Source: an uncultured Lachnospiraceae bacterium (lineage in GTDB: Bacteria; Bacillota; Clostridia; Lachnospirales; Lachnospiraceae). Taken from it: DNA of 64,000 nucleotides. The notes beneath the pieces were generated by a model, which saw nothing but the letters and a program-made list of their open reading frames with translations, made no database searches and was not told the origin of the DNA. Every line of letters starts with the position of its first letter. Position 1 is the first letter of the stretch. Below are positions 46,888 through 55,021 of the stretch, one piece after another. Both the position numbers and the translations under genes were made by a program. The stretch lies in contig CAOKWI010000001.1 of the NCBI GenBank assembly GCA_948473115.1, forward strand, positions 1 through 64,000. The letters run 5' to 3'.

Positions 46888-47521
46888 GTGGAGTCTGAAA
46901 ATGAAAAGATACCTAATGATTTAGAAATGGCTAAAAAGCGCACCAATAAAATTATGACTACGGATATGACTATCGAAAAAGTACCGTTAATTAGATACAG
47001 GGAGATTCCTGAAAGCGAATATTTGATGCTGCAGGAATTAGCTCCGGGAAGTATTGATGATTTCTAAAAATGACAATGATTCTAATGAGGTAGCGCTTAC
47101 TTATAGTCTGGATTATAGGAATTTGCTCGCTGAAGGAAAAGAGTTTATGGGGGTTGCCTTGGGAGATGAACATTCTGTCGATCCATGTATGAATACAGTG
47201 GCATACCATTTGATAACCACATCTATTCAATGTGTTGTTATTGTGCTCCATAACCATCCATCATTATCGAAATTTTCATTGGAAGATGTAAAATTTTTTC
47301 TTAGTAATGCTATAGTTAAGATGATGGTGGTAATTACAAATTTAGGGAATATTTCATATCTTGTAAAAAAAGAAAATTATAACCGCAAAAAAGCGATAGA
47401 AATATTTAATAATGCGGTTAGTATGCATAATAAGGGAAGTAAAATACATGATTATCAGAAGGCTGCATCCCATTTTCTTTCTATTTGCCATGAGGCAAAT
47501 ATTGTATATGAAGATCGTTAG
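46888..47521 (+). pseudogene. JAMM/MPN-like protein, frameshifted
   Basis: GTG 46888 follows GAGAGGGGGG. The first frame ends at a stop near 47065 because of one extra base near 47046 (compare 43410-43500). The second frame runs from 47054 to 47521 and has LHNHPSLSKFSLED, close to the H-x-H...S-x-x-D metal site of JAMM/RadC-like proteins, but with one residue fewer between His and Ser. A peptidase or nuclease-associated role cannot be told. A small gene follows in the same direction. Confidence 0.6.
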
Positions 47522-47532
47522 GAGGAATCAGC

Positions 47533-47700
47533 ATGACTGAAAAAGTTATTTTAAGCGAGAAATTGGAAGATAACAAAGCTGCCGCTGAATGGGGGATGAA
47601 ACAGGCAGAATTGATTAAGAAAAGTGAAGAAATAACGCAAAGGCTAGCGGAAAAATATAGATCGATTATATTATCACATGAATACGAAATAAACAGTTAG
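47533..47700 (+). CDS. Small hypothetical protein
   Basis: 55 residues, helical and charged (LEDNKAAAEWGMKQAELIKK, then SEEITQRLAEKY). ATG after an excellent SD, TTAGGAGGAATCAGC, 11 bases beyond the JAMM-like gene, so probably the second gene of that operon. No family recognised; size and context would allow an antitoxin or adaptor. Confidence 0.6.
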   Translation: MTEKVILSEKLEDNKAAAEWGMKQAELIKKSEEITQRLAEKYRSIILSHEYEINS

Positions 47701-47770
47701 CGCCAAGGATAGTAACGTGAAAAACAGGATAAGATACCGGAACAAGAGACATTGGAAAATTTACAATAAT

Positions 47771-47858
47771 AACTGTGTATGGTTAATGTCCGAGTGGTAC
47801 GGAAATCAGCCGCACATGGTTAATTCCTGGATGATCCGAAAGCCAACCGTGTATGGCT
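47771..47858. repeat. Palindrome array 3 (diverged)
   Basis: Sites at 47771-47784, 47808-47821 and 47845-47858, each with two or three changes from AACCGTNNACGGTT, 37 bases apart. Followed by the shared sequence leading to the regulator copy B (47900-48020). Confidence 0.75.
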
Positions 47859-48050
47859 TGTTCCTGATTTGATGAAGGTACCGGAAAGGTTTACTGTGGA
47901 ATCAGGAACAGCATGAAATTGTATTGGCAGATCCATCCGGTTGTATGCGATGTTGTCTTGTGGAAAAAGCCCCGATAATTTTGTGAGGGTAACCGTATAC
48001 AGGGTTTGCCGTGTGTGTCTGTTTGATATTGTTAGGTAAAGCAGTTTGTT

Positions 48051-48791
48051 TTACAGCAATTCAGTCCATGTCTCCAGAACCTGTAGTATGATTTCGCGGT
48101 CGTTTCTGTCCAGCAGGCCGAGCACATAATCCAGTTCGTCGCGCAGGGCGTCGGCATCCTTCGGGATAAAGGCAGGGGAGACATGGAAATGGTCATACAT
48201 TTCCCAGATGACCTCACTGTCAGGAAGCCGGCGGCCTTTTTCCAGATCGCGCAGCTTTTTGATATCCATCCCCAATATGGCAGCCTTTTTTTCTGGGTGT
48301 GCCCGAAGTAATTCCGCACATTGTAAAAGATGTTCTTACTGGATGCAGATCTACCAGGGAAGTAGTGGAGGTATTTCAACTGCTCCTGGATCCGCCCGTA
48401 GGAAGAATCGGCCGATACCCCGGAAATGGATTTGGATCGGTTTATGTTCTGTAAGGCATTGGTGATGGTTTGTACCGTATACAGATGGCAGAGGATCTCC
48501 TCCGTGGTGGATAACGCCAGCTTCTGCGATACCCAGGAGGCATCAGCTTTTTTGTCGGTAAAGACATAGAAGATATTTATGCTGGAGCATAATTTACCCG
48601 GTTTCAGGGAAGGAAAAACGCCGAAGCCCTGATTCGGCCTTGCTAAAAACACTTTGTGTCATTCTTTCCTGGCGGCACAGCTGTGGCTGTGTCAGGTCTT
48701 GCCGTATGCGTTCTTCTCTGAATCTCCTCATGGCGCTTAAGTAATTGCTATTCCTTAAGTAATCGTTACTCTTTAAATAATCGTTATTCAT
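48051..48791 (-). pseudogene. Dual-HTH regulator, copy B (two frameshifts)
   Basis: Full-length relative to 49418-50140 but with the same extra C as copy A near 48605, and a two-base loss near 48285 that shifts the second HTH. The C-terminal part (GMDIKKLRDLEKGRR to the end) is intact in its own frame. Start ATG 48791. Confidence 0.88.
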
Positions 48792-48819
48792 AGTGAATCT
48801 CCTTTCAATTTTCACAATT

Positions 48820-49208
48820 AACCGTGCACGGTTACACCATCACCATATGAGCGTATCAGATATCTTGAAGGAACGCCACCGGAGCCGTATGGACAAAATA
48901 AGATTGAAGATTTCATTTTCCATTCATTTTCCGCTGCCGATATTTCAGACGGAAAGTTGTAGGGGGAAAATGTTTTCTGAGTTTTTTTTGTGGTAAAACG
49001 TTCTTTGCTACAAATTCCCCAAAACCGCGCATGCAGTTAACCATATACGGTTATTCTGGTATGCTAATCCACAGGACTAACCGTACACGGTTAATTGTAC
49101 ACGGTTAATTTATACGATTGCTTCGGACATATATGGGTTATATTAAATTTGAATATCAACCGTGCAAGGTTAATTCCTGGATGATCCAAAAGTCAACCGC
49201 GTAAGGTT
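48820..49208. repeat. Palindrome array 4
   Basis: Sites at 48820-48833 (perfect palindrome, 28 bases from the copy B start), 49039-49052, 49079-49092, 49158-49171 and 49195-49208, with a half site at 49097. Spacing matches array 2. The rest of 48834-49417 carries the conserved unit sequence and no gene. Confidence 0.88.
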
Positions 49209-49417
49209 AATGTCCGAACTGGCGAGGGCACCGGAAAAGTTTAGCGGGGAATCAGGAACAGTATGGGATTGTATTGGCAGATCCATCCGGCTGTATGCGA
49301 TGTTGTTTTGTGGAAAAAGCCCCGATAATTTTGTGAGGGTAACCGTATACAAGGTTGTCGTGTGTCTGTTTGACATTGTTCAGTAAAACGGTTTTTTTGA
49401 GCGAATGTTTTCCTTTT

Positions 49418-50140
49418 CTACAGCAATTTAGTCCATGTCTTCAGAACCTGTAGTATGATTTCGCGGTCATTTTCCTCCAGCAGGCCGAGCACATAATCCA
49501 GTTCGTCGCGCAGGGCGTTGGCATCCTTCAGGATAAAGGCAGGGGAGACATGGAAATGGTCATACATTTCCCAGATGACTTCACTGTCAGGAAGCCGGCG
49601 GCCTTTTTCCAGATCGCGGAGTTTTTTGATGTCCATCCCCAATAGGTCAGCCATTTTTTTCTGGGTGTGCCCGAAGTAATTCCGCACGTTGTAAAAGATG
49701 TTCTGGTTGGATGCAGATCCACCGGGGAAGTAGTGGAGGTATTCCAGCTGTTCCTGGATCCGCCCGTAGGAGGAATCGGCCGATACCCCGGAAAAGGATT
49801 TGGATCGGTTTATGTCCCGTAAGGAACTGGTGATGATTTGTACCATATACAGATGACAGAGGAGTTCCTCCGTGGTGGATAACGCCAGCTTCTGTGATAC
49901 CCAGGAGGCATCAGCCTTTTTGCCGGTAAAGACATAGAAAATATTCATGCGGGAGCACAATTTACCGGTTTCAGGGAAGGAAAAACGCCGAAGACCTGAC
50001 TCGGCCTTGCTAAAAACACTTTGTGTCATTCTTGCCTGGCAGCACAGCTGCTGCTGTGTCAGGCCTTGCCGTACGCGTTCTTCTCTGAATCTCCCCATGG
50101 CGCTTAAGTAATCGTTACACTTTATGTAATCGTTATTCAT
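49418..50140 (-). CDS. Regulator with two XRE-type HTH domains, intact copy C
   Basis: 240 residues from ATG 50140, SD AAAGGAG. HTH 1 lies at about 15-72 (RFREERVRQGLTQQQLC, SVFSKAESGLRR), HTH 2 at about 148-204 (HTQKKMADLLGMDIKKLRDLE), joined by a helical linker; the end is acidic-helical. Two DNA-reading heads could bridge separate sites. A palindrome sits 28 bases upstream, suggesting autoregulation. Copies A and B are damaged duplicates; this one borders the hypothetical gene and glycosyltransferase at 50366-51709, reading the other way. Confidence 0.8.
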   Translation of the reverse strand: MNNDYIKCNDYLSAMGRFREERVRQGLTQQQLCCQARMTQSVFSKAESGLRRFSFPETGKLCSRMNIFYVFTGKKADASWVSQKLALSTTEELLCHLYMVQIITSSLRDINRSKSFSGVSADSSYGRIQEQLEYLHYFPGGSASNQNIFYNVRNYFGHTQKKMADLLGMDIKKLRDLEKGRRLPDSEVIWEMYDHFHVSPAFILKDANALRDELDYVLGLLEENDREIILQVLKTWTKLL

Positions 50141-50168
50141 AGTGAATCTCCTTTCAATTTTCACAATT

Positions 50169-50182
50169 AACCGTACACGGTT
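50169..50182. promoter_or_regulatory. Operator-like palindrome upstream of regulator copy C
   Basis: AACCGTACACGGTT, 28 bases from the ATG at 50140; identically placed sites precede copies A (46151) and B (48820). Likely autoregulatory site of the dual-HTH protein. Confidence 0.65.
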
Positions 50183-50365
50183 ACACCATCACCATATGAG
50201 CGTATCAGATATTTTTGGGGAACGCCACCGGAGCCATATGGATAAAATAAGATTGAGGATCTCATTTCCCATTCATTTTCCGCCGCTGATATTCCAGTCG
50301 GAAAGTTGCAGAGGAATGAAATTCTGTGTTATACTGATAAAAAGTGTGTTCCCAGGGAAAGAAGC

Positions 50366-50560
50366 ATGGTGGCAGATAAAAAACTTTCCATGGGGCAGCG
50401 ACTTCGCGCTTATGCCGAAGGCAGCAGCGAAGGGCTGAAGCAGTTCAGTGACAGAAAGTATGAGAAAGCATTGATTGATGACGGCGTGGTGACCATACAC
50501 AGATATGGGGTTGCATATTACCAGGATTTTACATTGTTATGTGCGCTGGAATGCACATGA
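50366..50560 (+). CDS. Small hypothetical protein before glycosyltransferase
   Basis: 64 residues from ATG 50366 (SD AGGGAAAGA). Candidate promoter TTGCAG (50306) with 18-base spacer and TATACT (50330-50335). The sequence LSMGQRLRAYAEGSSEGLKQ and ALIDDGVVTIHRYGVAYY is not recognised. It ends 18 bases before the glycosyltransferase and is divergent from the intact regulator. Confidence 0.5.
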   Translation: MVADKKLSMGQRLRAYAEGSSEGLKQFSDRKYEKALIDDGVVTIHRYGVAYYQDFTLLCALECT

Positions 50561-50578
50561 AGTGAAAAGGGTGGAAAG

Positions 50579-51709
50579 ATGAATATAGGTATAGATCTTT
50601 TATGGGTTCGGCCGGGACGCTGCGGCGGCACGGAATCCTATATCAGGAATCTTATAGAGGGGTTTGGAGAGTACGACAAGAGCAACAGATATACATTGTT
50701 GGTGTCAAAGGATAATGGGGACAGCTTCGGGATTTATGACCAATATCCGAATATGAGGCGCCTGACGCTTCCGGTGGAGTCTGCCAGCCAGCCAAAGCGC
50801 ATTCTATGGGAAAATGTTTATCTGGATAAAACAGCAAAAAAGCAGGCATTTGACGTCATGTTTATTCCGGTCTACAGTATGCCTGCGACTTTCGGCAGCG
50901 GAATCCCTTATGTCAGCGTGATCCATGATCTTCAGGCGCTTCATTATCCCCAGTATTTTTCGGCAGTCAGACGGATGTTTTTGAAGTATATGTGGCGTCA
51001 TACATGTAAGGCTTCCGACTATGTGGTCACAATTTCAGAATACTGCAGAAAAGATTTGGAAATGCATTATCCGGCATCAGCGAAAAAGTGCGCCGTTATC
51101 TATAATCCGGTGGAAACAAAGCCATCAGAAATGTCCGCAGGGATGTTGGAAGATAAATATGGGATCTGTAAAGAGAGTTATTTCTATTGCGTCAGTTCCA
51201 TGCTGCCGCATAAGAATCTGGAAACATTGCTTGATGCGATAAGGCTGAGGAAACGTAGGGGGGATTCGGTTCCCCTTGTCCTCAGCGGTGTAGGAGGAGA
51301 CAGGGGCGCATTTAAGGCGGCAGTGTCAGAGCGGGGAATAGAAGATCTGGTAATCGATACAGGCTTTGTCTCCAATGCGGAAAGGGACTGTCTCTATGAA
51401 AACTGCAGGCTTTTTCTTTTCCCCAGCGTGTTCGAGGGCTTTGGAATGCCTCCGATCGAGGCCATGCGCAGAGGAAAGCGGGTGGTGATGACAAGAAAGA
51501 GTTGCCTGGAGGAAGTGACGCAGGGAAAAGCGGTGTATGTGGATGCACCCTATGATGCCGGGGAGTGGGCGGAGAAGATCGAGGATGCGCTGCTGCTGCC
51601 GCCTGCATATGAACCGTTTGAAGAGTATGAGCTTCGGAATGTAGTGGAAAAGTATGTGGAGGTGTTTTTACGTGTCTTTTGCGTGACCAAATCAAAGCGC
51701 TTTGAATAA
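50579..51709 (+). CDS. Family 4 glycosyltransferase
   Basis: 376 residues, GT-B fold. N-terminal GIDLLWVRPGRCGGTESY, middle SVIHDLQALHYP, and C-terminal donor-binding SVFEGFGMPPIEAMRRGKRV. Adds a sugar from a nucleotide donor in surface-polysaccharide assembly. The last dozen residues (FCVTKSKRFE) look atypical, as if the 3' end had been altered when the following island was inserted. Confidence 0.88.
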   Translation: MNIGIDLLWVRPGRCGGTESYIRNLIEGFGEYDKSNRYTLLVSKDNGDSFGIYDQYPNMRRLTLPVESASQPKRILWENVYLDKTAKKQAFDVMFIPVYSMPATFGSGIPYVSVIHDLQALHYPQYFSAVRRMFLKYMWRHTCKASDYVVTISEYCRKDLEMHYPASAKKCAVIYNPVETKPSEMSAGMLEDKYGICKESYFYCVSSMLPHKNLETLLDAIRLRKRRGDSVPLVLSGVGGDRGAFKAAVSERGIEDLVIDTGFVSNAERDCLYENCRLFLFPSVFEGFGMPPIEAMRRGKRVVMTRKSCLEEVTQGKAVYVDAPYDAGEWAEKIEDALLLPPAYEPFEEYELRNVVEKYVEVFLRVFCVTKSKRFE

Positions 51710-51744
51710 TCGCTTAATAACAGAAAATGAATGAAGAGTGACAC

Positions 51745-52309
51745 ATGGAAATACAAGCAAAAAGGCTCGGTATATATTTGCAGATATTTTTTCGCGGGAA
51801 AAGACCGAGCGTATTGAAATCATCAGCGGCGAGGTGTTTATGATGACAACGCCATCCCGGCTCCATCAGGAGATCATAATGGAACTGTCCCGGCAGCTTG
51901 CCAACTTTTAGAGGGAAAAAAGTGTTTATCCTGCCCCCCGTTGGTGTTCGGTTGTTTGAACAGAGTGGAGACTGATCAGAGAATGTAGACACTTTAGTGG
52001 AACTGGATATTTCGGTGATATGTGACAGAAACAAGTTGGATAAGTATGGATGCAATGGGTGCCAGACTTGGTGATTGAAGTACTCTCATCTTTTACACAG
52101 CGGCATGACCAGCTTGTGAAGCTAATTTTATATCATAAGGCCGGGGGCGGGAGTACTGGAGCGTTGATTCGGAAGACAGAACTGTTCGAGTCATGCTTCT
52201 GACCGGAGACGTTTTCCAGCCCCACGAAATCTATGAGGAAGATAATATAGAAAAGGTTAATGCCCTTGAGGGGTGTTTTTTCGGATTGAAAAAAGTGTTG
52301 TCTGAATAA
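51745..52309 (+). pseudogene. Uma2-family (DUF820) endonuclease-fold pseudogene
   Basis: Shifting between frames recovers IEIISGEVFMMTTPSRLHQEI, VELDISVICDRNKLDKYGC, PDLVIEVLSSFTQRHD, and WSVDSEDRTVRVMLLTGDVF. These are the Uma2 signature segments (PD-(D/E)XK-like). At least three frameshifts and an internal stop break it. In intact form these proteins are often found in multiple genomic copies and have no clear function. Confidence 0.8.
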
Positions 52310-52391
52310 GTAGTATGGAGCGGGCGGAAATAGGATAAAGGCTCAGGAGTCTTAACGGCCTTTGCCGCGAAATTTTCCAAACAGAGCATAC

Positions 52392-52498
52392 AGTTATAGT
52401 AAACGACCTTAAAATCTTTACTTTGACTGCTATGCCAATTGTCGTTTCTGTGATGGCTTTCGGGCAAAGTAAGAATAGTTATGACGTTTACTATAACT
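52392..52498. repeat. 107-bp element with perfect 14-bp terminal inverted repeats
   Basis: AGTTATAGTAAACG (52392-52405) and CGTTTACTATAACT (52485-52498) are exact inverses. No frame inside. Similar in size to the 106-bp repeats but unrelated in sequence. Confidence 0.6.
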
Positions 52499-52535
52499 TT
52501 GTACGGTTATCTGGGTACGCTAACCAAACAGAGTT

Positions 52536-52549
52536 AACTGCACATGGTT
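52536..52549. repeat. Isolated member of the palindrome family
   Basis: AACTGCACATGGTT within TTA..AAT flanks, with a half site GTACGGTTA at 52501. It marks the right edge of the palindrome-bearing region. Confidence 0.6.
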
Positions 52550-52551
52550 AA

Positions 52552-53256
52552 TATTAGTGGTTGTTCTTGATATTTCTGCATCTGAATGAGTTTGGGATTA
52601 TGTAGGAAGAATTACCCTCCTGAATTGCCGTTTCCTTATGGCAAGTCTAAAAAACGAGCGCTCTTATGTTTCGGAGGCTTAAAACTATACTTATGAATTT
52701 CAGGTTGAATTTCAACGGCGGGGTTGTTTCATGAAGAATATAAAAAAATTAGAAGAGACATTTTTACGGGGTTGTGGAAACTATACAAAGCTTTCATAAC
52801 CCTCGACTTTTCTGTCCTATAGAGATATAATCCTGTCTTTAACAGTTGTATGGACGATGAATCGCTGTAACCCCAGTTTTTATGCGGGTTACAACGATTT
52901 GGTCTTTACGCCTCCAGTATTGCCTGTTCCCTCGCCTATGTCACTACGCCATCCCTGTCAGTGCCGAGTGTCTGGGTAAGTTCCCTGAGCATGCCGTGTT
53001 TACGGAGCCTTTTGGAAGTGCTTTTGTTGTTGCTGTTTATATTGGGCTGGGTAATGTAAAGGGACACTGAATCTTTGACTTGGATGTGGTCATTTTCATG
53101 CTGTATCCCTCCTGTACAGCATTATACTACACACTGCCAGATATTGTTAGAAATAAAAATACATACTCTATGCGGCTTGTAGGTACTTTTCGTGTTGTGG
53201 AACTGTTAAAGACCTGGGATCATTGATTCTTTACGTATGCTTTTTACAATAATGTA
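52552..53256. other. Gene-poor stretch
   Basis: About 700 bases of low-complexity, AT-rich sequence with scattered stops in all frames. A 62-codon frame at 52882 has no SD and no recognisable composition. It may be eroded mobile-element DNA; nothing in it can be named. Confidence 0.5.
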
Positions 53257-53286
53257 TTGCTAAGGAGATGTTGCAAATGGTATAAT
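53257..53286 (+). promoter_or_regulatory. Promoter of the nitrilase-like/ATPase cassette
   Basis: TTGCTA (53257-53262), 18-base spacer, TATAAT (53281-53286), giving a leader of about 30 bases. Confidence 0.65.
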
Positions 53287-53327
53287 TTGATAAATGATAA
53301 ATATATTTTATAGTGGTTGGACGAAGG

Positions 53328-55010
53328 ATGAGCATTGAATATCAGAATGTACATGAAATATTAAAGAAAAGAAAAATTAAATACCCTCAATTTGGCTTTT
53401 TGGAGAATAGTGGAAGTGTAATAAAGATTATGCACTGGCAGCCTAAAGGAATTCTTTCTTTTAGCGATCAATGTGGATTTTGGTGCAATGAACCTGAGCA
53501 TAAAAAGAAAGCACAAAGTTTCATTGAAGAGGCATATAGCAAGAAGGCTGACGTTGTAATTACTCCAGAATATAGTTTCCCTTGGAATGTAGTTCAAGGT
53601 ATCATTGGGAATGATAAATTGCATCCTAAAAATGGCAAGCTGTATTGTCTGGGAATGGAAGGAATTTCAAGTGAAGATTTGAAAGGCTTTATTTCCCAGT
53701 ATGATGATGAGGCTGGTGTTTGCTTTATAATAGAGGACATGGATGAGTTACAGGAAAACTATTTTTTCAGCTGCCTGTTATATTTGTTTAAGACAGAAGG
53801 GAAGGTCATTTGTCTGATACAATTTAAAACGACACCTGCATCGGATAAGTGGTCGGAACTGGAGTCAAAAGGACTAACCAGGGGAAAAACCATATATTTG
53901 TTTAGAAGTACAAATATGCAGCGTTATATGCTTTCTTATATATGTGCAGATGTCCTGAACCAGGAAATTGAATCTTTTAGATCCGAAGTATTATATCAGG
54001 AATGCCTAATCTTTCATCCTCAGCTAAATCCCAAGCCCATGCACGAGGCCTTTGATCAAATGAGGGGGAATTATTTGAACTATGATGGTGACAATACCAG
54101 GATCATAGGAATAAATTGGGCAAAAGATACAGTGCTTCCCGCAGAAGGCGCCAGGGGAGAGGTGAGAGTCGAGGAAAGCGTCAGCGCGTGTTTTTATAAT
54201 GGAAATTGGAACAGCGATGAGAAAGAAAACATCAGTTTATTGAAGCGGAATAAAGCAAAAGGGATTGATCTGTCTGTAAGGCCACATTTGTTGATATGGC
54301 GTATGCCTGACGATGAGCATTGTATGTTCTATACAGTGGATTGCTTTTCAGGTCGTATGCTCAATAATGTAACTGGCATACATAAGGAGCCTTTGGGTGA
54401 TACTTATTATCAATATTGTGATGAAAAAGGGTGCTGGATGCCAAAATCGGCATGCTGTGTATGTAGAATAGATTGGAACTGGCTACAGAATGTTTTTGAT
54501 ATTAAGCCATGTGAGGACGGACAATGTAACAATTCGCTGCTCGTAAAGTTTTTTTCTATATTGCTGACCGGAATGACGGTAGAAGATCCCGAGTTGGCAC
54601 AAGGCAGGATATATGCAATTATGAACAGGGATGCCGATAAGGATATCGCATTGCTCACATGGCGGGAAAAATGTCATTTTGTCGATAAAGCATTAAAGGA
54701 TGGAATATTACCCAGAAGATGCAGGGAGTTGGCTGAAGGTAATTATAAATGGATATTAGATTCCAATGGCAATTTGACAACAAAAGGGGAACGACCATCA
54801 AAATTATATAGTGTAATGTATGTGAATTCTTCCATGGAATGTATTTTGGAGAAATGCCGGAAGCGTTTTTTGAAAGAGATGGGAGGAACAGCCAGTGATG
54901 ATAGACTTATCATATATTACATGTCTATAAACGGAATACGGTGGTATGACTTCTATAACAAAGAAATTAATAAACCGGATTACACCAAAACTGGAAATAG
55001 CATTATTTGA
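53328..55010 (+). CDS. Nitrilase-fold protein of unknown role
   Basis: 560 residues from ATG 53328, or 565 from GTG 53313; neither has an ideal SD. The first ~300 residues follow the carbon-nitrogen hydrolase order: Glu in VVITPEYSFP (86 by GTG numbering), Lys in LIQFKTTP (172), Cys in LSYICADVL (211), then RIIGINWAKD. These would form the Glu-Lys-Cys triad that cleaves amide or nitrile C-N bonds. The C-terminal ~260 residues, with several Cys, match nothing I know. Codons are AT-rich compared with the flanks. The ATPase gene follows after 11 bases. Confidence 0.6.
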   Translation: MSIEYQNVHEILKKRKIKYPQFGFLENSGSVIKIMHWQPKGILSFSDQCGFWCNEPEHKKKAQSFIEEAYSKKADVVITPEYSFPWNVVQGIIGNDKLHPKNGKLYCLGMEGISSEDLKGFISQYDDEAGVCFIIEDMDELQENYFFSCLLYLFKTEGKVICLIQFKTTPASDKWSELESKGLTRGKTIYLFRSTNMQRYMLSYICADVLNQEIESFRSEVLYQECLIFHPQLNPKPMHEAFDQMRGNYLNYDGDNTRIIGINWAKDTVLPAEGARGEVRVEESVSACFYNGNWNSDEKENISLLKRNKAKGIDLSVRPHLLIWRMPDDEHCMFYTVDCFSGRMLNNVTGIHKEPLGDTYYQYCDEKGCWMPKSACCVCRIDWNWLQNVFDIKPCEDGQCNNSLLVKFFSILLTGMTVEDPELAQGRIYAIMNRDADKDIALLTWREKCHFVDKALKDGILPRRCRELAEGNYKWILDSNGNLTTKGERPSKLYSVMYVNSSMECILEKCRKRFLKEMGGTASDDRLIIYYMSINGIRWYDFYNKEINKPDYTKTGNSII

Positions 55011-55021
55011 GGAGAACATAA

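Noticed and set aside
43111..49208. Palindrome arrays as a CRISPR array
   Set aside because: Units are 14 bp, unevenly spaced (37 to 79 bases) with conserved rather than unique spacers, and no cas genes are near.
52882..53070. 62-codon plus-strand frame
   Set aside because: No SD, no recognisable sequence on either strand; treated as eroded DNA.
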